NCBI RefSeq assembly: GCF_007109405.1
Contig: NZ_VJOY01000002.1
Coordinates: forward strand, 62,001 to 126,000
Origin: Pseudomonas mangiferae
GTDB lineage: Bacteria > Pseudomonadota > Gammaproteobacteria > Pseudomonadales > Pseudomonadaceae
Length of the DNA: 64,000 nt
Direction of reading: 5' to 3'
Below the pieces are notes generated by a model. That model made no database searches and had not been told where the DNA came from. It saw only the letters and a program-made list of their open reading frames with translations. The translations under genes were made by a program, and so were the position numbers. This document shows, piece after piece, positions 1-8,081 of the stretch (position 1 is its first letter; each line of letters opens with the position of its first letter).

Positions 1-38
1 GCAAGTCCCTGCCGCGGCATTCGCCGAGGGTGAGCGCC

Positions 39-425
39 ATGAACCGAGCCCGCTTCCGTCATCTTTTCCGTCTTTGCCTCGAACTGATCGCCCTGCTGGG
101 CCTGTACGCCATTGGCTGCCAGCTGGCGACCTGGCTGCACTGGCCGCTGCCGGGCGGCGTGGTGGGCTTGGGCTTGCTGCTGGTGGCGTTCGCCAGTGGC
201 TGGCTGAAACCGGCGACCCTGCAACTGGGCGCGGGCCTGCTGATGGCGGAAATGCTGCTGTTCTTCATCCCTGCGCTGATGAGCCTGCTGGACTATGGCG
301 CGCTGCTGCGCAGCGACGGCTGGCGCATCCTGCTGGTGATCGGCAGCTCCACCCTGCTGGTGATGCTGGCCACCGCCCTGACCGTGGAAGCGGTATGCCG
401 CTGGAGGGCTCGCCATGAACCTTGA
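39..425 (+). CDS. LrgA/CidA family membrane protein
   Basis: A 128-residue, very hydrophobic protein with about four membrane segments, of the usual size for the CidA/LrgA family. These proteins are holin-like or act in export of small metabolites such as pyruvate, together with an LrgB-type partner. I chose the ATG at 39 because GAGG lies nine bases before it; a GTG at 30 is too close to any ribosome site. The stop overlaps the start of the LrgB-type gene by 11 bases, so the two are translationally coupled. Whether it is LrgA or CidA cannot be told from sequence alone. Any regulator would lie left of the window. Confidence 0.85.
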   Translation: MNRARFRHLFRLCLELIALLGLYAIGCQLATWLHWPLPGGVVGLGLLLVAFASGWLKPATLQLGAGLLMAEMLLFFIPALMSLLDYGALLRSDGWRILLVIGSSTLLVMLATALTVEAVCRWRARHEP

Positions 426-1101
426 ACCGATGCCGCTTTTCTGGCTGGCGCTGACCTTGGGCGGCTACCTGCTGAGCCGCTGGCTGTACCGGCGCAGTGG
501 CCGCTACCTGCTGTCGCCGCTGCTGCTGGTGCCGGCGCTGCTGCTGGCGGTGGCCGTGCCGCTGCACACCGGCTATGCGGAGTACGCCAGCAACACCCAC
601 CTGCTGATGCTGCTGCTGGGGCCGGCGACCGTGGCCTTCGCCGTGCCCATCTGGCAGCAGCGGGGGTTGCTGGCCCGGCACTGGCCGGCGCTGCTGCTGG
701 GCATGCTGGCCGGCAGCACGGTGGCCATCGGCAGCTCCTGGTGGCTGGCCAGCGCGCTGTCCCTGGACGGCACGGTCAGCCGCTCGCTGCTGCCGCGCTC
801 CATCACCACTCCGTTCGCCATGCCGGTGGCACGCGACTTGGGCGGGGTGCCGGAACTCACCGCGGTGTTCGTGATGCTCACCGGCGTATTCGGCGCCCTG
901 GTCGGCGGCCTGCTGCTGAAGTGGCTGCCGCTGCGCAGCAGCCTGGCCCGGGGCGCGCTGTTCGGCGTCGGTGCCCATGGCGCCGGGGTCGCCCGCGCCC
1001 AGGAAGTGGGGGGTGAGGAGGGCACCGTGGCCGGCCTGGTGATGGTGCTGATGGGCCTGCTCAACCTGTTCGCCGCGCCGCTGCTGGTGCGCGTGCTCTG
1101 A
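415..1101 (+). CDS. lrgB: LrgB/CidB family membrane protein
   Basis: A 228-residue polytopic membrane protein with six or more hydrophobic segments and the conserved LrgB stretch around residues 120-200 (RSITTPFAMPVA, then a glycine-rich segment ending GAHGAGVARA). It pairs with the preceding LrgA-like protein; the family is linked to control of murein hydrolase activity and to pyruvate transport. The start at 415 has a good GGAGG and lies inside the end of the upstream gene. About 100 bases follow before the next gene, so these two probably form a closed two-gene unit. Confidence 0.9.
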   Translation: MNLEPMPLFWLALTLGGYLLSRWLYRRSGRYLLSPLLLVPALLLAVAVPLHTGYAEYASNTHLLMLLLGPATVAFAVPIWQQRGLLARHWPALLLGMLAGSTVAIGSSWWLASALSLDGTVSRSLLPRSITTPFAMPVARDLGGVPELTAVFVMLTGVFGALVGGLLLKWLPLRSSLARGALFGVGAHGAGVARAQEVGGEEGTVAGLVMVLMGLLNLFAAPLLVRVL

Positions 1102-1205
1102 CGGCGTGACCCGCTGGGCCATGCGCCTGGCTGCCAGGGCGACTCCCGCCGCGGGAGCGCCCGGCTAGACTCCGGGGCACAACGACAACAGGCCCCGGAG
1201 GCCCC

Positions 1206-1970
1206 ATGACCGATCCGCTCGCCGTGAAACAGCAGGTGTCCGCCGAGGAGTGGCGCGCCCGCGTCGACCTCGCCGCCTGCTACCGCCTGATCGCCCTGTA
1301 CGGCTGGGACGACCTGATCTTCACCCACATCTCCGCCAAGGTGCCCGGCACCGAGGACTTTCTGATCAACCCCTACGGGCTGACCTTCGACGAGATCACC
1401 GCGTCCAGCCTGGTGAAGGTGGATTTGGAGGGGGTCAAGCGGATGGACAGCCCCTACGAGATCAACCCGGCCGGTTACACCATCCACAGCGCGGTGCACG
1501 AGGTGCGCGAGGACGTCGCCTGCGTGCTGCACATCCACACCCCTGAGGGCATCGCGGTGTCGGCCCAGAAGCAGGGCCTGCTGCCGCTGTCCCAGCAGTC
1601 GCTGTTCGTGCTCTCCAGCCTGGCCTACCACGGCTACGAGGGTGTGGCGCTGCATAGCGAGGAGAAGGCGCGCCTGCAGCGGGACCTGGGCGACCGGCAC
1701 TTCATGATCCTGCCCAACCACGGCCTGCTCACCGCCGCCGGCACCATCCCCGACGCCTTCCTGATGATGTTCACCCTGCAGCGCGCCTGCGAGATCCAGG
1801 TGATGGCCCAGGGCGGCGGCGAGCTGATCAGCATTCCCCAGGCGATTCTCGACGGCGCCCGGGCCATGGTGGCCGGGGTCATGAAGACGCCCCAGGGCAT
1901 GGGCGGCGCGCTGCCCTGGCCGGCCCTGCTGCGCAAGCTGGACCGGCAGAACCCCGGCTACGCGGACTGA
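1206..1970 (+). CDS. Class II aldolase/adducin family protein
   Basis: A 254-residue protein of the class II aldolase/adducin fold. The metal-binding histidines are visible as HIHT near residue 105 and NHG near residue 165, so a zinc-dependent aldolase or decarboxylase site could be present. The N-terminal part (YGWDDLIFTHISAKVPG) is typical of the bacterial adducin-like group, whose substrates are mostly unknown. The start is supported by GGAGG seven bases upstream. The neighbouring dehydrogenase gives no clear pathway and is separated by three hairpins, so they are probably not co-transcribed. I cannot assign a substrate. Confidence 0.85.
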   Translation: MTDPLAVKQQVSAEEWRARVDLAACYRLIALYGWDDLIFTHISAKVPGTEDFLINPYGLTFDEITASSLVKVDLEGVKRMDSPYEINPAGYTIHSAVHEVREDVACVLHIHTPEGIAVSAQKQGLLPLSQQSLFVLSSLAYHGYEGVALHSEEKARLQRDLGDRHFMILPNHGLLTAAGTIPDAFLMMFTLQRACEIQVMAQGGGELISIPQAILDGARAMVAGVMKTPQGMGGALPWPALLRKLDRQNPGYAD

Positions 1971-1988
1971 GCCGCGGTCGGGCTGGCG

Positions 1989-2097
1989 TCGCGGGCTTCA
2001 ACCCGCGCGATCAGCCATGGCGGTGCACCGGCCGGCTTATCGGCCGGTATTCAGCGGCGCCGGCTTCGTTGTGAGGGTGTCCCGGCATGCGGGACAC
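1989..2097. repeat. Three consecutive short palindromes
   Basis: Three hairpin-forming palindromes follow one another between the aldolase-like gene and the dehydrogenase: GCGGGC-ttca-ACCCGC at about 1991-2006, ACCGGCCG-gcttat-CGGCCGGT at 2027-2048, and GTGTCCCG-gcatg-CGGGACAC at 2077-2097. None is followed by a T run, so they are not textbook terminators. They could be a REP-like cluster or act to end or stabilise transcripts. Confidence 0.55.
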
Positions 2098-2132
2098 TCG
2101 ACCGCTCATCCCCAGCCAGGAGTGCCTGCCCC

Positions 2133-3044
2133 ATGAGCGATGCCGTGCGTTTCGAAGACAAGGTCGTGATCGTCACCGGAGCCGGGGGCGGTCTCGGGCG
2201 TGCCCACGCGCTGCTGTTCGCCCGCCACGGCGCGCGGGTGGTGGTCAACGACCTGGGCGGCAGCACCCACGGTGAGGGCGCCAGCGCCTCGGCGGCGGAC
2301 AAGGTGGTGGCGGAAATCCGCGAGGCCGGCGGCACCGCCGTGGCCAGCCACGACTCGGTGACCGACGGCGACAAGATCGTCCAGGCCGCCCTGGATGCCT
2401 TCGGCCGCGTCGACGTGGTGGTGAACAACGCCGGCATCCTGCGGGACAAGACCTTCCACAAGATGGAGGATGCCGACTGGGACCAGGTCTACCGGGTCCA
2501 CGTCGAGGGCGCCTACAAGGTCACCCGTGCCGCCTGGCCGCACCTGCGGGAGCAGAACTACGGGCGGGTGATCTTCACCGCGTCCACCTCGGGCATCTAC
2601 GGCAACTTCGGCCAGAGCAACTACGGCATGGCCAAGCTCGGGCTCTACGGCCTGACCCGCACCCTGGCGCTGGAAGGGCGCAAGAACGACATCCTGGTCA
2701 ACGCCATCGCCCCCACCGGCGGCACGCGGATGACCGAGGGGCTGATCCCGGCCCAGGTGTTCGACCAGCTCAAGCCGGAGCTGGTGAGCCCGCTGGTGGT
2801 GTACCTGGGCAGCGCCAGCTGCCAGGACACCGGCGGCCTCTACGAAGTGGGCGGCGGCTGGATCGGCAAAGTGCGCTGGGAGCGCAGCCTCGGTGTCGGC
2901 TTCGACCCGCAGCAGGGCTTCAGCCCCGACGAGGTGGCCGCCCAGTGGCAGGCCATCGGCGACTTCCAGGACGCGGTCCACCCGGCGGACAACATGGAAG
3001 CCCTGCGGGAAATGATGGCCAACCTCCAGCGCTACGCCGGTTGA
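2133..3044 (+). CDS. Short-chain dehydrogenase (MFE-2/HSD17B4-like)
   Basis: A 303-residue NAD(P)-dependent oxidoreductase. The nucleotide-binding TGAGGGLG motif is near residue 17, an NDLG stretch follows strand 2, NNAG is near residue 95, and the catalytic S-Y-K set is visible as TAST...YGMAK near residues 149-166. The long N-terminal loop after NDLGG and the extra C-terminal 60 residues resemble the (3R)-hydroxyacyl-CoA dehydrogenase unit of peroxisomal multifunctional enzyme 2, so a role in beta-oxidation of acyl-CoA is likely. The hydratase domain found in the eukaryotic enzyme is absent. The start has AGGAG nine bases upstream. Confidence 0.88.
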   Translation: MSDAVRFEDKVVIVTGAGGGLGRAHALLFARHGARVVVNDLGGSTHGEGASASAADKVVAEIREAGGTAVASHDSVTDGDKIVQAALDAFGRVDVVVNNAGILRDKTFHKMEDADWDQVYRVHVEGAYKVTRAAWPHLREQNYGRVIFTASTSGIYGNFGQSNYGMAKLGLYGLTRTLALEGRKNDILVNAIAPTGGTRMTEGLIPAQVFDQLKPELVSPLVVYLGSASCQDTGGLYEVGGGWIGKVRWERSLGVGFDPQQGFSPDEVAAQWQAIGDFQDAVHPADNMEALREMMANLQRYAG

Positions 3045-3225
3045 GCCACCGGGAAGCGGCCGCCCTGGCCGCTTCCTTCAAGGGGCCGGACCGCTCGGGT
3101 TCGTCATGCGCCGTGCGCGAAGGGCGAGCGCCCCTCGCCTGCTTCCGGGGCGTGACCGCCCTGCGGCGTTCCGCTGGCCTCCGAGGGATGCCATCATCCC
3201 CGGCTCTTCCTGACCCCGGTGCGCC

Positions 3226-3810
3226 ATGCCTGCTGCTTCTCCTGACGTTCATGCCCTGGTGCTGGCCGCCGGCTATGGGCGCCGCTTCGGTGCCGACAAG
3301 CGCCAAGCGCGACTGCCCGACGGCACGCCGCTGCTGGCGGCCAGCCTGGCGCGGGCGGCCCGGTGCTTCGCCCGGGTGAGCGTGGTCCTGCGCCCGGAGG
3401 ACGACCCGGAGGGGCTGGGGGTGCCGGACGGCATGGGTATCGTGCGGTGCGCGGAAGCGGCCCGGGGCATGGGCCACAGCCTGGCGGCGGGCGCCCGCGC
3501 CCTGGCCGATGCTGACGGTGTGGCGCTGGCGGTGCTGCTGGGGGACATGCCCTGGCTCGCCGACGCCACCCTGGTGGCGCTGGCCGCCCGGGCCCAGGCC
3601 CGGCGCATCGTCTTTCCCCGCTACCAGGGCGAGCGAGGCCACCCCGTGTTGTTCGGCCGGGCGTTCTGGCCCGCCCTGGCGAACCTGAAGGGCGACAACG
3701 GTGCCCGCGCGCTATTGCAGGCCCATCCCGAGGCCTGCCTGGACCTGGCGGTGGACGATCCTGGCGTACTGCAGGATGTGGATGCGCCGGCCGACCTGGG
3801 CGCCGGCTAG
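3226..3810 (+). CDS. MocA/MobA-like nucleotidyltransferase
   Basis: A 194-residue protein with the nucleotide-binding signature LAAGYGRRFGADKR near residue 13, the metal-binding GDMPW near residue 107, and a late DVDAPADL, all typical of the MocA (molybdenum cofactor cytidylyltransferase) group. Such enzymes transfer CMP or GMP to molybdopterin for xanthine-dehydrogenase-type enzymes. No molybdoenzyme or XdhC gene is adjacent, so the partner enzyme is unknown. The ribosome site before the ATG is weak. The group is broad and other NTP-transferase roles are possible. Confidence 0.82.
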   Translation: MPAASPDVHALVLAAGYGRRFGADKRQARLPDGTPLLAASLARAARCFARVSVVLRPEDDPEGLGVPDGMGIVRCAEAARGMGHSLAAGARALADADGVALAVLLGDMPWLADATLVALAARAQARRIVFPRYQGERGHPVLFGRAFWPALANLKGDNGARALLQAHPEACLDLAVDDPGVLQDVDAPADLGAG

Positions 3811-3910
3811 GCGAACTTAGCGGCCTTCAGGCGCGGTAGGACAGTGGCCCGGTCCCGTATGCGTCGTTGGGCCTGGATTTCGGAAAGCTTCCTCACCGCA
3901 CGTGAACGCC

Positions 3911-3933
3911 GCGGCCTCACCTGTCCAGGCCGC
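3911..3933. terminator. Weak hairpin between convergent genes
   Basis: GCGGCCT and AGGCCGC form a 7-bp stem with a 9-base loop between the convergent MocA-like and cio genes. No T run follows on either strand, so it is at best a weak or Rho-assisted terminator. Confidence 0.35.
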
Positions 3934-3961
3934 CCGTGATCCTCGCTCCACGGCCCCTCAC

Positions 3962-4072
3962 CTAGTACAGGCCCATGCCCAGGCGGATCAGGTAGGCCAG
4001 GGCCGCCACCGCCAGCACGCCCCCCAGCCACAGCCCGGCGAACCAGGCCAGGCGACGCCACAGCGAGCCCAT
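3962..4072 (-). CDS. DUF2474-type small membrane protein of the bd oxidase operon
   Basis: A 36-residue protein that begins MGSLWRRLAWF and consists of one charged N-terminal turn followed by a single membrane helix (about residues 9-29). Its ATG shares one base with the cioB stop (TGATG), so it is translated by coupling at the end of the oxidase operon. Size, position and the LWRRL...GLWLGGV pattern fit DUF2474, a family found beside cyanide-insensitive oxidases. It may be the analogue of CydX/YbgT, a small subunit that stabilises cytochrome bd in E. coli; that role is inference. Confidence 0.8.
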   Translation of the reverse strand: MGSLWRRLAWFAGLWLGGVLAVAALAYLIRLGMGLY

Positions 4073-5076
4073 CAGTGGTAGCCCTCGCCCAGCTTGATCT
4101 TGCCGCGGAACACGTAATAGCTGTACGCGGTGTAGATCAGGATGATCGGCACCATGATGGTCACCCCCACCAGGGTGAACGCCTGGCTCTTCTCGGGGGC
4201 CGAGGCCTCCCAGATGCTCAGGGACGGCGGCACGATGTTCGGCCAGACGCTGATGGCCAGCCCGGTGTAGGACAGGGCGATCAGCGCCAGGGTGAGCAGG
4301 AACGGTTGGCGGTCGGCGCGTATCGCCACCGCCCGCACCAGCCCCAGCACGGTGATCGCCACCAGGGTCGGCACCGGCATGAAGTAGAACAGGTTGGGCA
4401 GGCTGAACCAGCGCCGGGCGATGGCCTCGTGGGCCAGGGGCGTCCACAGGCTGACGATGGCGATGAACAGCAGCAGGATGCAGGTCAGGGGCACCACCAG
4501 GCGGTACATGTGCCGTTGCAGCCGGCCCTCGGTCTTCATGATCAGCCAGGTGCAGCCCAGCAGCGCGTAGCCGAACAGCAGGGCGGCGCCGCAGAACAGC
4601 GGGAACGGCGCCAGCCAGTCGAACGGGCCGCCGGCATAGGTGCGGTTCTCCACCGCGATGCCGTCGATGAACGCGCCGAGTACCACACCCTGGGCGAAGG
4701 TGGCGACGATGGAGCCGCCGATGAAGGCCGCGTCCCAGATATAGCGGGTGCGCTTCGCCTTGAAGCGGAACTCGAACGCCACGCCGCGGAAGATCAGCGC
4801 GATGAGCATCAGGATAAGCGGCAGGTACAGCGCGGTGAGCACCACCGAGTAGGCCACCGGGAAGGCGGCGAACAGCCCGGCGCCGCCCAGTACCAGCCAA
4901 GTCTCGTTGCCGTCCCAGATCGGCGCCACGCTGTTCATCATCACGTCCCGTTCCTCGTGGTCGCGGATGAACGGGAAGAGGATGCCGATGCCCAGGTCGA
5001 AGCCGTCCATCACCACGTACATGAAGATGCCGAAGCCGATGATGGCGGTCCAGATCAGCGGAAGATCAATGGTCAT
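4072..5076 (-). CDS. cioB: Cytochrome bd-type quinol oxidase subunit II
   Basis: A 334-residue membrane protein with about eight helices and the CydB start pattern (LPLIWTAIIGFGIFMYVVMDGFDLG). Subunit II pairs with subunit I (CioA) in the inner membrane and helps shape the haem site for quinol oxidation with oxygen reduction. The ATG at 5076 has AAGGAG nine bases upstream and lies 11 bases inside the end of cioA. Length matches CioB/CydB of pseudomonads. It is followed directly by the DUF2474 gene. Confidence 0.95.
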   Translation of the reverse strand: MTIDLPLIWTAIIGFGIFMYVVMDGFDLGIGILFPFIRDHEERDVMMNSVAPIWDGNETWLVLGGAGLFAAFPVAYSVVLTALYLPLILMLIALIFRGVAFEFRFKAKRTRYIWDAAFIGGSIVATFAQGVVLGAFIDGIAVENRTYAGGPFDWLAPFPLFCGAALLFGYALLGCTWLIMKTEGRLQRHMYRLVVPLTCILLLFIAIVSLWTPLAHEAIARRWFSLPNLFYFMPVPTLVAITVLGLVRAVAIRADRQPFLLTLALIALSYTGLAISVWPNIVPPSLSIWEASAPEKSQAFTLVGVTIMVPIILIYTAYSYYVFRGKIKLGEGYH

Positions 5077-6559
5077 CGCCGCGCTCCTTGTCGTCCGGGG
5101 TGGTGGGCGTCGGCTGGTCCTGGGGCGAGGGTGCGCCGGGGCCGTCGTCCACGTCGTCGTCGGCCGCCGACAGCGGCCGCGCGGGAGTGCGCTTGTGGCC
5201 CGGTCCGCCGTCCGGCCCGCCGGCCTGGCGCGGGTCCACGGTGGCAATGCGCTGCGGGCCCTTGTGCATCATCCGCAGCAGGTAGGCGATACCGACGCCG
5301 AACACGGCGAAGTACACCACCACGAACAGCCCCAGGCTCAGGCTCATCTGGCCGACGTCATGGTTGGAGACCGCGTCGGCGGTGCGCAGCAGGCCGTAGA
5401 TCACCCAGGGCTGGCGGCCCACTTCGGTGGTGATCCAGCCGGCCAGCAGCGCCAGCAGGCCGGCCGGGCCCATGGCCAGTGCCAGCCAGTGGAACGGCCG
5501 CGCCTCGTAGAGCCGGCCGCGCCAGCGCAGGTACAGGCTGATGACGCCGCAGGCGATCATCAGCAGGCCCATGCCCACCATCACCCGGAAGCTCCAGAAC
5601 ACGATCAGGGAGTTGGGTCGGTCTTCCTTGGCCCACTCCTTCAGGCCCTTGATCTCGCCGTCGATGTCGTGGGCCAGGATCAGGCTGCCCAGCCGGGGAA
5701 TGCCCAGGGCGTAGTGGGTTGTCTCGGCCTCCATGTCGGGGATGCCGAACAGCAGCAGCGGCACGCCTCGCTCGGTGTTCCAGTGGCCCTCGATGGCGGC
5801 GATCTTCGCCGGCTGGTGATGCAGGGTGTTGAGGCCGTGCATGTCGCCCACCACCGCCTGGATCGGCGCCACCAGCAGCGCCATCCACAGCGCCATGGAA
5901 AACATCAGCCGGGTGGCGCCGTCGCGGCGGCCCTTGAGCAGGTGCCAGGCCCCGGTGGCGCCGACGATGAAGGCGGTGCTGAGGAAGGCGGCGATGGCCA
6001 TGTGGGCCAGGCGATAGGGGAAGGATGGGTTGAAGACGATCTCGAACCAGCTCTCCGGGTAGAACACCCCGTCGACGATGCTGTAGCCCTGGGGCGTGTG
6101 CATCCAACTGTTGGAGGACAGAATCCAGAAGGTGGAGATCAGCGTGCCGATGGCCACCATCAGGGTGGCGAAGAAGTGCAGGCCTTTGCCCACCTTGTTC
6201 AGACCGAACAGCATGATGCCGAGGAAGCCCGCCTCCAGGAAGAACGCGGTGAGCACTTCGTAGGTCAGCAGCGGCCCCATGATGCTGCCGGCACGAGCCG
6301 ACAACTCGCTCCAGTTGGTGCCGAACTGGTAGCTCATCACCACCCCGGACACCACCCCCATGCCGAAGGTCACGGCGAAGATCTGCAGCCAGAAGCGGTA
6401 CAGGTCGTAGTAGGCGGGCTTGCGGGTCTTCAGCCACAACCCTTCCAGCACCGCCAGGTAGCTGGCCATGCCGATGCTGATGGCGGGGAAGATGATGTGG
6501 AAGGAGATGGTGAAGGCGAACTGGATTCGAGCCAGTTCGAGGGCGCTCAGGCCAAGCAT
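5066..6559 (-). CDS. cioA: Cytochrome bd-type (cyanide-insensitive) quinol oxidase subunit I
   Basis: A 497-residue CydA-family protein with nine or so helices. Haem ligand candidates are the His in FHIIFPA near residue 20, a His in the TLHHQPAK region near residue 185, and the Met in the VGQMSLS segment. The quinol (Q) loop is short, as in the cyanide-insensitive oxidases of Pseudomonas. The last 60 residues are a cytoplasmic-looking Pro/Asp-rich tail of low complexity that overlaps the cioB start. ATG at 6559 (AAGGGG seven bases before) is preferred to a start 11 codons upstream, which would fall inside the ANR-type operator. Confidence 0.94.
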   Translation of the reverse strand: MLGLSALELARIQFAFTISFHIIFPAISIGMASYLAVLEGLWLKTRKPAYYDLYRFWLQIFAVTFGMGVVSGVVMSYQFGTNWSELSARAGSIMGPLLTYEVLTAFFLEAGFLGIMLFGLNKVGKGLHFFATLMVAIGTLISTFWILSSNSWMHTPQGYSIVDGVFYPESWFEIVFNPSFPYRLAHMAIAAFLSTAFIVGATGAWHLLKGRRDGATRLMFSMALWMALLVAPIQAVVGDMHGLNTLHHQPAKIAAIEGHWNTERGVPLLLFGIPDMEAETTHYALGIPRLGSLILAHDIDGEIKGLKEWAKEDRPNSLIVFWSFRVMVGMGLLMIACGVISLYLRWRGRLYEARPFHWLALAMGPAGLLALLAGWITTEVGRQPWVIYGLLRTADAVSNHDVGQMSLSLGLFVVVYFAVFGVGIAYLLRMMHKGPQRIATVDPRQAGGPDGGPGHKRTPARPLSAADDDVDDGPGAPSPQDQPTPTTPDDKERGDDH

Positions 6560-6577
6560 GCAGATCCCCTTGGGTTC

Positions 6578-6593
6578 ATTGATCTCGATCAAT
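6578..6593. promoter_or_regulatory. ANR/FNR-type box before cioA
   Basis: A perfect 16-base palindrome ATTGATCTCGATCAAT containing TTGAT-N4-ATCAA, the consensus of the oxygen sensor ANR (FNR family). It lies only 19 bases upstream of the cioA ATG, so downstream of or across any promoter. That position fits a repressor site, in agreement with the reported repression of cioAB by ANR in P. aeruginosa. Confidence 0.8.
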
Positions 6594-6868
6594 CATCCGC
6601 GCTTTTCGAGCGGGCTCGCAGCGGGCCGATTGTCGCAGGCAGGCGTTCCTGCTCGGTCAGGGGATTGATTCGCCTGCCGCGCGTGGAGTTCCCGGCGTTT
6701 GGGGACGGCGGTGCCAGGGCTCTCCGCAGGTGAGGGCGAGTGAGGGAGATGGCGCGCGCGCCGCACGAGGCCGGCCCTGCGGCCTGCGGTGCAGCGTACC
6801 CGGCCCGGCGCCGCCGGGATGCCCGCGGGCGGGCTTCGAGGTGGTGGCGTGGTTACCGGGCTGGCGTG
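6594..6868. other. Intergenic region between cioA and rlmG
   Basis: Apart from the ANR-type box at its right-hand border with cioA, I see no convincing gene, promoter or T-tailed terminator here. The part next to rlmG is very GC-rich, with short self-complementary runs such as GCCCGCGGGC near 6820, which could slow or end rlmG transcription. The cioA promoter should lie between about 6594 and 6660. Confidence 0.5.
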
Positions 6869-7990
6869 TTAGCGGGTCGCCTTGAGCACCACGAACTTGG
6901 GCGTGGCGGCGACCTGCTCGACGCCGCGGAACAGGCGCTTGAGCTTGGCGTGGTAGCCCAAGTGGCGGTTGCCGACGATCCACAGCTCGCCGCCCTGGAC
7001 CAGGGCATCCCGCGCCTGGGTGAACATCCGCCAGGCGAGGAAATCCCCCACCACCTGCTGCTGGTGGAACGGCGGGTTGCACAGCACCAGGTCCAGGGAG
7101 CCGGCGGGCTGGGTGGCCAGGCCGTCGTCGGCCTGGATGGCCGCCGGCCGCTCGCCGAGGATCGCCCGCCAGTTGGCGGCGGCCGATTGCACGGCCATGT
7201 ACGACTCGTCCACCAGGGTCAGCGCGGCCTGGGGGTTGCCCAGGGCGTAGGCGATGCCCAGCACGCCGTTGCCGCAGCCCAGGTCGGCCACGCGCACGGC
7301 CCCCAGGGCGCGGGGCAGGTGCGGCAGGAAGGCGCGGGTGCCGATGTCCAGCCCTTCGCGGCAGAACAGGTTGGCGTGGTTGAGCAGCTCGATGTCCGGC
7401 TGCTCCACCCGGTAGCGGGTCGGGTAGGGCGATACGGGCATCGGCCGGGCCTGGGGCGTGGCGATCAGCAAGCGCGCCTTCTTCACCGCCAGGCTCGCCT
7501 GTACCGGCCCGACGTAGCGCTCCAGCAGGTCGCCGGCCGCCCGCGGCAGGTGCTTGAGCATGCCCGCGGCGATCACCCGGGCGCCGGGCGCCAACTGGCC
7601 GTGCAGGCGGATCAGCTGTTCCTCCAGCAGGGCCAGGGTCTTCGGGATGCGGATCAGTACCGTGTCGAAGGGGCCGGCGGGCGTCTCGCTGGCCGGCACG
7701 AAGGTCGGCGCCTGGGCCAGGCCGTTGCGCGCCAGGTTGCGCTGCAGGGCCAGGTAGGCCAGGTGGGAATCGCCGCTGCTGGTGACCGTGGCGTATCCGA
7801 CCAGGCTGCAGGCCAGAGCGCCGAAGGCGTCGTTGAGCACCAGCAACCGGTCCGTGGGAGCCAGGCCCTGGTGGTGCAGGTGGTTCAGCAGGTACTCGTC
7901 GGCGGCATCGAACGCCTGCAACGGGTCGTCGGCCCGCTCGGGGTGGCGGACCAGGTCGAGGGTGGCCAGCGGGGTGGTCAGAATAGGCAT
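6869..7990 (-). CDS. rlmG: 23S rRNA (guanine(1835)-N2)-methyltransferase
   Basis: A 373-residue class I SAM methyltransferase. The N-terminal half is a catalytically inactive methyltransferase-like domain and the C-terminal half is the active one, as in RlmG/RsmC. The SAM site DLGCGNGVLG lies near residue 235 and the catalytic NPPF motif (VLCNPPFHQQ) near residue 306. RlmG methylates G1835 of 23S rRNA. RsmC has the same layout; the length and the LDLVRHPE start favour RlmG. It is divergent from fpr and probably monocistronic. Confidence 0.9.
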   Translation of the reverse strand: MPILTTPLATLDLVRHPERADDPLQAFDAADEYLLNHLHHQGLAPTDRLLVLNDAFGALACSLVGYATVTSSGDSHLAYLALQRNLARNGLAQAPTFVPASETPAGPFDTVLIRIPKTLALLEEQLIRLHGQLAPGARVIAAGMLKHLPRAAGDLLERYVGPVQASLAVKKARLLIATPQARPMPVSPYPTRYRVEQPDIELLNHANLFCREGLDIGTRAFLPHLPRALGAVRVADLGCGNGVLGIAYALGNPQAALTLVDESYMAVQSAAANWRAILGERPAAIQADDGLATQPAGSLDLVLCNPPFHQQQVVGDFLAWRMFTQARDALVQGGELWIVGNRHLGYHAKLKRLFRGVEQVAATPKFVVLKATR

Positions 7991-8081
7991 GTGAACTGGT
8001 GGTGTTTATCCGGCGAGGTTTACGCGAGACTGACGCGTCCATCCGAGGCGCATGCGCGCCCTGCATCAGGAACGCCCCAGT

